A program made the position numbers and the translations under genes. 10,360 nucleotides of DNA from Candidatus Poseidoniales archaeon (GTDB taxonomy: Archaea; Thermoplasmatota; Poseidoniia; Poseidoniales; Poseidoniaceae), in assembly GCA_003602535.1 (NCBI GenBank), contig QQSA01000010.1:1-10360 (forward strand), given 5' to 3'. The notes under the pieces are model-generated. The model worked only from the letters and a program-made list of their open reading frames with translations. It did no database searches and was not told the DNA's origin. Below, in pieces: positions 1 to 6,844 of this stretch; positions within the stretch are counted from its first letter, which is position 1, and each line of letters starts with the position of its first letter.

Positions 1-916
1 ATGTTTGAGAAGTTCTCGCACCATTAGTATCAATTGAAATCCAAGCATAACAATAACCTAATTCTGCTACACTTGAGCAATATGTCGATTGCGAGTCATA
101 TCTTAGATTTGTTTTAGTTAATGCGAAAATATGAGTTGTAGTTCCTTCAATGTCCATCATGATGGGGCTACTTGTGTAAGTTGGAGAGCCATAATATGTT
201 TCTAGAAGTCTGTTCCACTTACCTCCTGATTCTGTGTAACCGATCAATGAGTACTCCTGATAAGAACCGGATGTTGAACCTGCAACTAGAACTACCAAAT
301 CATTCGAACTATCGACATGAGAATCAACAACATATTGATGCGCATATCCATTTGTCCCAATTGCCTCTGCCCAAGACCACCCACTGCTGTTGTGGTGAGC
401 GATGACTAATTGATATGTCCCCGAGTTAGTACTAACTGCAGGTGAGAAGGTTAGGGAAGAATATCTTATTGCGATCAGTAAATAGAACTCATCTTCGTCA
501 ACAATGTGTAAAGATATTACATTACAATAAGAATGGCTGGAAGAGGTGCAATAATTACTTGATGAGATAACCTTGCCCCATGATAGCGTACCATTCGGGT
601 CGAATTTTACTATGTGTATTCCTCTTTGATTACTATTATAATCTCCTAAGACTATGTTAGCTTCAGTCGCTGCAGCATAGAAATTTCCAACCGAATCAAA
701 CCCTGAAACATCTGAATCATTGCTTCCACTAATAAGCTGATAATTAGAATAATCGTTGGGCAAAACATTCATGCTTTCATTCCATCCTGGTAAGAAAGCA
801 ATAGGGTCTTCGTATTCTTCTGATGACGCTGAAGTTGTTGGAGCAAATGGCGACAAAACCATGATTACAAAAATTGCAGAAATAGTTAGATTTTGTACTT
901 TAGCGCCCTTAGACAT
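1..916 (-). CDS. Secreted protein with probable beta-propeller-like repeats, 5' part only (runs off the left edge)
   Basis: The frame is open from the ATG at 916-914 to the window edge (305 codons, no stop), so the C-terminus is missing. Residues 1-30 look like a Sec signal peptide: a Lys-containing start, a hydrophobic core at about 9-24, then TTSA before an acidic mature start. The remainder is Ser/Thr/Tyr/Asn-rich and beta-strand-like. A unit such as 'HIVKFDPNGTLSWGKVI' (101-117) resembles blades of SBBP/PQQ-like propellers, and a looser version, 'YAWISIDTNGA', recurs at 290-300. Two pairs of nearby cysteines (123/131 and 280/289) probably form disulfides, which fits an extracellular location. 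Several N-x-S/T sequons are present (for example N46, N108 and N176). The start is supported by a TATA-like box about 26 nt upstream and by the position of the signal peptide. The function is unknown; a surface or secreted binding protein is the cautious reading. Confidence 0.8.
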   Translation of the reverse strand, partial: MSKGAKVQNLTISAIFVIMVLSPFAPTTSASSEEYEDPIAFLPGWNESMNVLPNDYSNYQLISGSNDSDVSGFDSVGNFYAAATEANIVLGDYNSNQRGIHIVKFDPNGTLSWGKVISSSNYCTSSSHSYCNVISLHIVDEDEFYLLIAIRYSSLTFSPAVSTNSGTYQLVIAHHNSSGWSWAEAIGTNGYAHQYVVDSHVDSSNDLVVLVAGSTSGSYQEYSLIGYTESGGKWNRLLETYYGSPTYTSSPIMMDIEGTTTHIFALTKTNLRYDSQSTYCSSVAELGYCYAWISIDTNGARTSQT

Positions 917-937
917 AAGTTGAGGTCTCGTCCATAT

Positions 938-946
938 GATATATCG
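938..946 (-). promoter_or_regulatory. TATA-like box for the secreted-protein gene at 916
   Basis: On the minus strand this reads CGATATATC, preceded by a purine-rich stretch (GGGGAAAT) that could serve as a BRE. Its centre is about 26 nt before the ATG at 916. This is the archaeal spacing expected for a transcript that starts at or next to the start codon (leaderless). No Shine-Dalgarno motif is seen before that ATG, which is consistent. Confidence 0.6.
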
Positions 947-981
947 ATTTCCCCTACTTTATTGCAGATTATTGTGATGGA

Positions 982-995
982 AATATTGCAATATT
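982..995. repeat. Perfect 14-bp palindrome between two genes
   Basis: The sequence AATATTGCAATATT equals its own reverse complement. It directly follows the TAG stop (996-998) of the collagen/propeller gene and lies about 36 bp upstream of the TATA-like box of the next minus-strand gene. It could be an operator for a dimeric regulator of that gene or a weak 3'-end hairpin. Such AT-rich palindromes also arise by chance, and no T-run follows it. Confidence 0.35.
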
Positions 996-3173
996 CTAAA
1001 CAAATGATACATCTCTGCTGAAAATCAATTTCCACAATTCGATACCATCCCAATTGTCTTCACCAGCGAAGTATACATTGTCATCGTGAACGTGAATGTC
1101 GCCAATGTAGCCGCCAATAGGTTTCAAATCAATTACCTGCCATGTGGTTTCATTAATCGTGTTATGAGCCCATAATTCTTCACCTGTTGTTCCATCATCT
1201 GCCGAGAAAAATATAGTATTCCCACGAACTGTTAGTTCGCTTGGTGCGCCCGTTCCTGATGTTGATTGTATATTGGTAACCTCCCAGAACGAATTGTTAC
1301 TGCTTTCATAAGCCCACATTTCAAAATGTGAACCTGATATTGCCTGTAAGTAAACTCGTGTTCCAAGTATGACCAGTTCTGAAGGCGCACTTCCAGCAAA
1401 ACCAGGCCGGATGTCTGCTGCGAGCCATGCAGAGTTGTTCGTTGTCTCATATGCATATAATTCAGTTCCATGGGTAGTGCCCGCATTAGCAGACATGTAG
1501 ATGGTCGTCCCCATCACCGTAAGATGAGAAGGGTTTGATGAAAGAGTTCCAGGGTTGATGTCCTTAACCATGAATGTGGTGTTTGTAGCTGTCTCATGCT
1601 TCCATAATTCAATTCCAGTAACTCCAATCTGTGGTTGAGCTGAGAAATATAGGTCTGAATTTACAGTTACCAAACTAGTTGGCTGAATATCTGCCTCTAC
1701 CTTCCATACACTGTAATTCACAGTATCATAGGCCCAAAGGTCATACAATCCTATCCCAGTTGAGCTAGCACTGTCGCGTGCGGAGAAAAACACAGTTGTC
1801 CCAATCAATGTGAACCCTCCAGCAAAACTTCCTTGATTACCGGGGAAAATATCTGCGATTCGCCAAGCTGTTTGGTTGGATGGTTCGAAAACATACGGTT
1901 CTACATCAAAAGTAAATGGATCTTGGCCTAGGAACATCAACTGGTTCCCGATTACGCGCATTCCTAATGCAGTACCAGTATACTCTGAAGAAATATTACC
2001 GTTAACATCCACTGACCAAATTCCATTCGTAGTGCCATTATTTGCAGTGAAATACAAAGTCGAGTTTATGGTGCAGAAATCATCGGGGTTACTTCCATTC
2101 ATTCCTACGAATAAGTCTTCAACTTGATCAACAGAGAATGTAGTACAAATTAGAGAACTGGAGATAATTTCTCCTGATTCAAGAATCCCATTTTGAGCGA
2201 TGCCATTTCCAGAACCATCATCCAATCCCTGTTGTAGTAATTGTCCAGTGCCATTGCATCCAAGATAAGCCGGTGCAATGGAAAGACGCGCAACCATCAT
2301 TGTGGTTGTTGAACTCCCGTCCTGTCCATCCGCACCGTCCGCTCCATCATTTCCATCTGCGCCATTACAAACGAAAATGGTATCATCAATTTCATCTGGT
2401 GACAAGAAAGAATCCAAATTGCTGTCGATTCCAGTGTCGATTCTTGTTCCACCTGTTGGACAGTTAACACCGTTTGGCTCAACGCTTGAAACAATTAGTG
2501 ATGTCAATCCATTGGAGCCGTCAGCACCATCGCTTCCGTTGGTTCCGTCCTGACCATTTTCGCCATCATTTCCATCTGCGCCATTTTGACCGTTGGTCCC
2601 ATTGGCACCGTCTTGTCCATTGGAACCATCAGTACCATTTGTACCATCTGAACCATCAATCCCAGAAGGGCCAGTAAGGTCAATCATTGACCAAATGCTA
2701 TTTTGACAAACTTGAAATCCGGATTCCGAGGCAATAAAAAATATTTGATTATCAATCGATGAATCGCAAATTGGAAGTTGGTTAGTTGATTCAACAAGAT
2801 GGAAACTCGAACCATTCGTTCCATTTGCACCATCTCCTCCATCAGCGCCTGCTTCACCTTGAATTCCTTCTGTAGTAGACATACTGTAAATTGATATTGG
2901 CACAAGTACAATAATTGCAGACATAAGAACTGCAGATAATCCTGGTGAAAATCCAGCGAATCCAACTTTCTTAGCCAAAGAACTGAGATCTTTACTCTCC
3001 ACAAGTGAGGATGGAATGTCTTCAACTTCAGGCACTAATTGTTGTACATCTTCTAGGTTATCACTAACATTGGTTATGGCCTCAGCATCGATTTTAGTTG
3101 CTTGATCAGAACGATGTAAATCGATTTGTTCTCTTGTCCAACCCTGTTCCAACAATTGCTCATCTGTCCACAC
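996..3173 (-). CDS. Type II membrane protein with collagen-like tracts and a seven-bladed ELWxxDGT-type propeller
   Basis: The protein has 725 residues and a GTG start (3173-3171); no in-frame ATG lies nearby and a TATA-like box sits about 23 nt upstream. Order: a cytoplasmic N-terminus with a repeated Trp motif (residues 2-17, WTDEQLLEQGWTREQI); an acidic linker; one transmembrane helix (about 78-98, positive residues K68/K69 on the inner side); collagen-like G-X-Y tracts at 103-121, 168-222 and 271-286; small Cys-paired modules between and after them (C136/C156, C238/C269, C306/C343), the last two resembling the DUF7151 family that often flanks bacterial collagen repeats; then about seven propeller blades (361-716). 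The blades carry ELWxxDGT-like signatures such as ELWKHET, ELYAYET and ELWAHNT, and 'DI.PG' strands. Every blade has an N-x-S/T sequon at the same place. The predicted role is a stalk-and-head surface adhesin or binding protein; the ligand is unknown. Confidence 0.85.
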   Translation of the reverse strand: MWTDEQLLEQGWTREQIDLHRSDQATKIDAEAITNVSDNLEDVQQLVPEVEDIPSSLVESKDLSSLAKKVGFAGFSPGLSAVLMSAIIVLVPISIYSMSTTEGIQGEAGADGGDGANGTNGSSFHLVESTNQLPICDSSIDNQIFFIASESGFQVCQNSIWSMIDLTGPSGIDGSDGTNGTDGSNGQDGANGTNGQNGADGNDGENGQDGTNGSDGADGSNGLTSLIVSSVEPNGVNCPTGGTRIDTGIDSNLDSFLSPDEIDDTIFVCNGADGNDGADGADGQDGSSTTTMMVARLSIAPAYLGCNGTGQLLQQGLDDGSGNGIAQNGILESGEIISSSLICTTFSVDQVEDLFVGMNGSNPDDFCTINSTLYFTANNGTTNGIWSVDVNGNISSEYTGTALGMRVIGNQLMFLGQDPFTFDVEPYVFEPSNQTAWRIADIFPGNQGSFAGGFTLIGTTVFFSARDSASSTGIGLYDLWAYDTVNYSVWKVEADIQPTSLVTVNSDLYFSAQPQIGVTGIELWKHETATNTTFMVKDINPGTLSSNPSHLTVMGTTIYMSANAGTTHGTELYAYETTNNSAWLAADIRPGFAGSAPSELVILGTRVYLQAISGSHFEMWAYESSNNSFWEVTNIQSTSGTGAPSELTVRGNTIFFSADDGTTGEELWAHNTINETTWQVIDLKPIGGYIGDIHVHDDNVYFAGEDNWDGIELWKLIFSRDVSFV
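1026..2093 (-). repeat. Seven degenerate ELWxxDGT-type propeller blades
   Basis: These are residues 361-716 of the 725-residue protein. Each blade contains a 'G(T).(I/V)(Y/F)(F/M)SA' strand, a central 'ELW.(H/Y)(E/D/N)T' strand and a 'W.(V/A).DI.PG' strand. Aligned sequons fall at N393, N433, N486, N531, N580, N627 and N674, with spacings of 40, 53, 45, 49, 47 and 47 residues. The repeats are diverged at protein level, and no long identical DNA stretch is evident between blades. Confidence 0.75.
2316..2867 (-). repeat. Three collagen-like G-X-Y tracts
   Basis: The tracts contain 6, 18 and 5 uninterrupted G-X-Y triplets (residues 103-121, 168-222 and 271-286; DNA about 2811-2867, 2508-2672 and 2316-2363). 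The Y position is Asp or Asn in 26 of 29 triplets. Only one proline occurs and there is no Lys or Arg. Non-collagen Cys-paired modules separate the tracts. Confidence 0.85.
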
Positions 3174-3191
3174 AAGGCTGCGTTTTAATCA

Positions 3192-3199
3192 GTATATAA
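3192..3199 (-). promoter_or_regulatory. TATA-like box for the collagen/propeller gene
   Basis: The minus strand reads TTATATAC, preceded by the purine-rich stretch AAAAATGG. Its centre is about 23 nt before the GTG start at 3173, so a transcript would begin at or just inside the annotated start. The 148-bp gap between this gene and the upstream gene (3174-3321) holds this promoter and a weak hairpin; no further gene is visible there. Confidence 0.6.
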
Positions 3200-3275
3200 T
3201 CCATTTTTGGTGCAAATATTTGACAGATGGTGATATCAGACGTCGTAAATGATGAGTCAGATAGCTTAACTATTG

Positions 3276-3290
3276 GAATTTTTTAAATTC
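3276..3290. other. Small AT-rich inverted repeat in the intergenic gap
   Basis: GAATTT and AAATTC are separated by TTT, giving a 6-bp stem with a 3-nt loop. It lies about 32 bp past the stop of the membrane-protein gene ending at 3322. A role in 3'-end formation is possible, but the stem is short and AT-rich and no clear T-run follows on the minus strand. Confidence 0.2.
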
Positions 3291-3321
3291 GCCTTATTGG
3301 TTGGTTCGAAATCAGAAGCAA

Positions 3322-3849
3322 TTATGGTTGGTTTTCTAACAGGTGTTTCGTCCTGTTATCTATTTTCAAAATCTGATCTGCCAGGTTTTTTGTCATCAAT
3401 GGAATACTAACCCAAAATATTACATTTAAACTTACAATTATAATTAAGAAGATGGGTAAACTGCTAATGAGGGTGCTAGTTGGCAGTATTAACATCACAA
3501 TTAGGAGAAATAATTGGCACATTACTGGCCAAAGATACATATGCATTCCAACTTTGAAAACTGTTAAATCAACGAATTTAGATTGTTCTTTACGCTGAAT
3601 TTTTTTGTGATAAGTTCTTTCTGCCCTTGCCAATTCTTTTTGATTTTGCATCAAAATGTAATTTTCATGTTCTTGTTTGAGTCGCAATTCCTCTTGCTTT
3701 TGTAATCTCGCAACTCCTTCATTTAGTCTATTAACATCCCACCTTCCATCTGGTAAACGATAAAATTGTTCATCAATTTGCGGATCTGAACTTTTCAGCA
3801 TATTCCACATTTTTCCAGGGCTTAAATCGCTAGAACTCCATTCGTCCAT
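3322..3849 (-). CDS. Two-helix membrane protein with an N-terminal coiled coil, function unknown
   Basis: I do not recognise this family. From the ATG at 3849 the product has 175 residues. It begins MDEWSSSD, then has a short motif with 'FYRLPDGRWDVNRLNEG' (about 29-45) and a charged Lys/Glu/Gln-rich helix suited to a coiled coil (about 45-92). Two hydrophobic helices (about 105-124 and 131-152) form a hairpin, and a short basic/polar tail follows. Both long soluble parts are probably cytoplasmic. I chose 3849 because a TATA-like box lies about 27 nt upstream; an ATG at 3864 and a TTG at 3867 are in frame and would add 5-6 residues (MHCHI). A divergent lipoprotein gene starts 111 bp away. The product could organise or sense at the inner membrane face, but this is speculation. 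Confidence 0.75.
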   Translation of the reverse strand: MDEWSSSDLSPGKMWNMLKSSDPQIDEQFYRLPDGRWDVNRLNEGVARLQKQEELRLKQEHENYILMQNQKELARAERTYHKKIQRKEQSKFVDLTVFKVGMHMYLWPVMCQLFLLIVMLILPTSTLISSLPIFLIIIVSLNVIFWVSIPLMTKNLADQILKIDNRTKHLLENQP

Positions 3850-3872
3850 GATGTGACAATGCATCAATTGGT

Positions 3873-3879
3873 CAAATAA
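3873..3879 (-). promoter_or_regulatory. TATA-like box for the gene starting at 3849
   Basis: The minus strand reads GTTATTTGAC around this point. The centre is about 27 nt before the ATG at 3849, which supports that start over the longer alternatives. It lies in the 111-bp divergent spacer shared with the plus-strand lipoprotein gene. Confidence 0.5.
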
Positions 3880-3947
3880 CTTATCTCAATGAATATTGTA
3901 ATCCATTTAGACTGAACAACAAAAATCTCCTAACATGTTCAATAACC

Positions 3948-3952
3948 AAGGA
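3948..3952 (+). promoter_or_regulatory. Possible ribosome-binding site AAGGA for the lipoprotein gene
   Basis: AAGGA ends 8 nt before the ATG at 3961 and 14 nt before the alternative ATG at 3967, so it favours the first. No convincing TATA-like box lies about 26 nt before either ATG. This gene therefore probably has a leader; AT-rich sequence near 3891-3910 is the best candidate for its promoter. Confidence 0.45.
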
Positions 3953-3960
3953 CCTTTACC

Positions 3961-6054
3961 ATGTACATGAAGCGAACAAATGCTCTGCTACTATCAATTC
4001 TACTGGTCGCCATGTCCTTAGCTGGATGTATCGGAGATGATGAAGACAATGACCCAAGTACTGGTTGCACAGATTCTGATGCAGTAAACTATGACTCAGG
4101 TGCCGATGAAGATGATGGTTCTTGTGTGATGGCTGCAGAACAAAGCGAACTAGAAACCGCTGCATTGACACAAATGTTAGATTTCGATCAACGAAGATCT
4201 AATGGTGGAACATACGGGGTGGAAGCGATAATGGAAACAGATTCCACAATTGAAGGAGATTCGATAAATACTGAAGTAACAATCATTGAGATTTTTGATT
4301 CCGATGATCAATCAATAAGTTACACATATCGCTACAAGATGAATGGAATGGATTTCGGCAATTACCAAGTAAGACAAAAAGGAGATATAATCAACGTATT
4401 CTCTGAGGATGAGTGGTATTTAGTTAATGATGAAATTGGAGACTCGAATAATCTGCTAAATGCTGCAATAAAGAAAGGGAATGGCGATGACATTTCTATG
4501 GATCCATATTTCACATGTGATGAAGAAGAATATGATATTCCAATCCAATGGGTAAATGATGGAATTGTACATTGTCAAGATGGAACTGATGAAGGTGTCA
4601 CTCAAGAAGAGATTGATGAAATACTCGCAGATGGAAGACAAAAGACAATGTTCCCTGATGCGATAGAGTTCTCGGAATTTGAATGGTCAATGGTTGTAGA
4701 AGATGGTTACCAAACTATATTTGCAACAAATGAAGAAGGAACGATTTACATTAGTTTCGATGAAAACTTGCAGATGGTAAAATACGTTGCTGAGGCTGTA
4801 GATTCTGAAGGATTTGATGCTGAATTTGAGAATACCGTGTCTACAATTACGATATTAGACGATGATGAAATCAATGTCGAAGTATCAGATGATTACCCAC
4901 CGGCAGCATCGCCATTACTTGTTGAAACATACTACAACGCCAGAGATTATTATTGGGACTGTTCTCTATCATACAATATCCCTGCTGACCAAATTATCAC
5001 AGAAGAGGAGATTAATTCCACGATAGAAAGTAGTGGTTCCGAACAATTCCCTGAATGGTGCCAGGGTATCCAGTCAAACAGTAATTTTGTTCACACATTC
5101 GCATCTGAATCAGGTTCTGAATATTTGTGGAATACTGGATTTAGCACCGATAAGCGAGTTGGAAATTGGGGGCCATCACCACAAGTATTCCACACATTAC
5201 GAGTGGATGGATACAAACTGATTACTGCATCTCTCAATGCCTCTGAACATATATCTGAATTCCTTTGTGATGATGGAGGTACGAGCGTGACATTCGCTGC
5301 AATAAATGATGATGTAACCGATTGTACAGATGGTGCGGATGAAGGAATGCAACCCGATTTTGATAATGGAACTTATCTGCAATGTGATGGTCTTGGGTAT
5401 TACACAATTGCAGTGTATATCGAGACCACAAATTCATGTGAAACTACTACTAATTTGACATATGTAATGATGGACGATGAGTACCTAAACTTCATCTTGG
5501 CTGAAAGATTAGAATTGTGGGGCTCATACGACAAGACTGCCGGAAGTGAGTTCTGGTTCAAGCATTCAAGTGTAAGTGGTGATGAAGATCTATCATTTAT
5601 TGGAGAGTGGAGTAGCAACTCATTAAGCGACTACAACGGATTAGACCCATTTGCATTTATCATCGAAGATGAAATGAATTTCCAAAACGATATTGATGAG
5701 TTTAGACTAGATATCGGATTTGCGGAATATAATGACGATGGTGAGGAAGAATTTACCCTGCATGTCTCTTTTGATCTATCACAAATGCAATCTGGTGAAA
5801 GTACCGATTCATCAGGTAATAACTGGGCATTTTCTTATTCTGATGTTAATGGTAACAACTACCTAGATGCGGGAGACACAATCATTGTCTATACAGATTA
5901 TGGAGATGGATGGGACGCTCCAAAAGTGAAACTATACCACGAATGGGGGCAAGGATATACCGATGAAAGTCCAGCTATTCTTCCAGGATTTACGATGATT
6001 GGCACACTCTCTCTTCTAGTTGTAGTGGCACTTAGCCGTCGAGTTATTGAATGA
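3961..6054 (+). CDS. Large acidic surface lipoprotein with LDL-receptor-A-like half repeats and a PGF-CTERM-like tail
   Basis: The product has 697 residues. The N-terminus has K4/R5, a hydrophobic core and a lipobox LAGC, so Cys23 is the predicted lipidated residue. Residues 35-55 match the marine 'GCTD..A.NYD..A..DDGSC' module. Two segments (184-212 and 434-462) resemble the second half of LDL-receptor class A domains, with an F-x-C start and a 'C.DG.DEG' calcium-cage end. Residues 628-639 (DVNGNNYLDAGD) resemble an EF-hand or dockerin-type loop. The C-terminus (about 670-697) has a Pro-Gly-Phe, then a hydrophobic helix and a short RR-containing tail, as in archaeosortase PGF-CTERM substrates. 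The mature protein is strongly acidic and should lie outside the cell. It is the only plus-strand gene, divergent from the gene at 3322-3849 and convergent with the gene at 6095-6769 (40 bp apart). The ligand is unknown. The start could instead be the ATG at 3967. Confidence 0.85.
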   Translation: MYMKRTNALLLSILLVAMSLAGCIGDDEDNDPSTGCTDSDAVNYDSGADEDDGSCVMAAEQSELETAALTQMLDFDQRRSNGGTYGVEAIMETDSTIEGDSINTEVTIIEIFDSDDQSISYTYRYKMNGMDFGNYQVRQKGDIINVFSEDEWYLVNDEIGDSNNLLNAAIKKGNGDDISMDPYFTCDEEEYDIPIQWVNDGIVHCQDGTDEGVTQEEIDEILADGRQKTMFPDAIEFSEFEWSMVVEDGYQTIFATNEEGTIYISFDENLQMVKYVAEAVDSEGFDAEFENTVSTITILDDDEINVEVSDDYPPAASPLLVETYYNARDYYWDCSLSYNIPADQIITEEEINSTIESSGSEQFPEWCQGIQSNSNFVHTFASESGSEYLWNTGFSTDKRVGNWGPSPQVFHTLRVDGYKLITASLNASEHISEFLCDDGGTSVTFAAINDDVTDCTDGADEGMQPDFDNGTYLQCDGLGYYTIAVYIETTNSCETTTNLTYVMMDDEYLNFILAERLELWGSYDKTAGSEFWFKHSSVSGDEDLSFIGEWSSNSLSDYNGLDPFAFIIEDEMNFQNDIDEFRLDIGFAEYNDDGEEEFTLHVSFDLSQMQSGESTDSSGNNWAFSYSDVNGNNYLDAGDTIIVYTDYGDGWDAPKVKLYHEWGQGYTDESPAILPGFTMIGTLSLLVVVALSRRVIE

Positions 6055-6094
6055 CTTCCAATAGAACTAGAAAATAAATCCGTAAATTGGGTGA

Positions 6095-6769
6095 TTAAAC
6101 ATCACACCAATAAGGGCTAGTTTCTGTGTTAACAGTACTAGAATATGGTTCACCCGATTTAACCAATGCTACGCAATATTCGCTAACTGGATCTCCATAA
6201 TCGTCATGCGGTGCAAGAAATAGTACGTCTCCTTTAACTTCATACTCGAATACATAATAATACGACTCATCACATCCTCCCCCTTCGGAATAGGGGTCAT
6301 CATCACAAAGCGCAAATTCACCAGAATCCTCACCCAATCTCCATTCGTCTAATTCGCAACTATATGATGAGCAATCATAATCTCCATTAGAAGAAAACTC
6401 TATCCATTCTCCATCTTCAGTGTACCATTTACCTTCCAATTCTTCTTCAGCTAATGAAGAGGCCCAGACATAGAGGACACCTGCAAGAACTACAATTAAC
6501 GCAATACCGACTATTATTGATACTATAACGACAACTGGTTTTCCAGATTTATTATCCGAGGAATATACTACAACTTGATTGGATGATTGCATCGGTTGTG
6601 GGTTAACTTGCATCGGTTGTGGGTTAACTTGCATCGGTTGTGGGTTAACTTGCATTGTGTTATATTGGTTAACTCCATAGTTGATTGGAACTTGAGGTTG
6701 GGCAACAGGAACCCAGTCATTTCCATCCCAAACAAATTGACCATCTTCACTATATGTGGGTCCTGACAT
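6095..6769 (-). CDS. Single-pass membrane protein with a Trp-rich N-terminal tag and a lipocalin-like external domain
   Basis: The product has 224 residues. Residues 3-16 (GPTYSEDGQFVWDG) plus 'DWVP' form a short Trp-rich tag resembling DUF2510-type sequences. Three copies of the heptad QVNPQPM follow (40-60), then one transmembrane helix (about 77-104, K74/K77 before it). The external part (about 110-222) begins LEGKWYTEDGEWIEFSSNG, the start typical of small lipocalin-like or DUF5640-like beta-barrel domains. It has six cysteines (133, 138, 155, 166, 199, 222), enough for three disulfides, and many acidic residues. A TATA-like box sits about 26 nt before the ATG, which suggests leaderless translation. 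The next gene upstream (6845-8203) carries the same N-terminal tag, so the two probably share an ancestor or a localisation signal. Ligand binding by the barrel is a guess from the fold. Confidence 0.8.
   Translation of the reverse strand: MSGPTYSEDGQFVWDGNDWVPVAQPQVPINYGVNQYNTMQVNPQPMQVNPQPMQVNPQPMQSSNQVVVYSSDNKSGKPVVVIVSIIVGIALIVVLAGVLYVWASSLAEEELEGKWYTEDGEWIEFSSNGDYDCSSYSCELDEWRLGEDSGEFALCDDDPYSEGGGCDESYYYVFEYEVKGDVLFLAPHDDYGDPVSEYCVALVKSGEPYSSTVNTETSPYWCDV
6589..6651 (-). repeat. Three identical tandem 21-bp repeats encoding QVNPQPM
   Basis: The plus-strand unit GCATCGGTTGTGGGTTAAC+TT occurs three times without a mismatch, and the fourth copy stops after GCAT. Each copy adds one QVNPQPM heptad to the cytoplasmic linker before the transmembrane helix. 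Perfect DNA identity points to recent slippage or duplication, so copy number may vary between strains. Confidence 0.95.
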
Positions 6770-6791
6770 GGGAACTGCTTAGTTGCAGTCC

Positions 6792-6798
6792 AAATAAA
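6792..6798 (-). promoter_or_regulatory. TATA-like box for the gene starting at 6769
   Basis: The minus strand reads GATTTATTTGG. The centre (about 6795) is 26 nt before the ATG, and no Shine-Dalgarno motif lies in between. The 75-bp gap to the upstream gene's stop is otherwise featureless. Confidence 0.55.
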
Positions 6799-6844
6799 TC
6801 CTGTGCCTACGATTTATCATTTAGCTATACGATTAAATTCCAAA

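Noticed and set aside
172..405. Plus-strand open frame of 77 codons
   Set aside because: It lies opposite the continuous minus-strand secreted-protein frame (1-916), which has a signal peptide and a promoter. The plus-strand product has low-complexity, His-rich content typical of an antisense frame.
2273..2677. Plus-strand open frames opposite the collagen tracts (2273-2467, 2278-2553, 2474-2677)
   Set aside because: They are Ser/Pro- or His-rich shadows of the Gly-rich triplet repeat on the minus strand and have no start signals.
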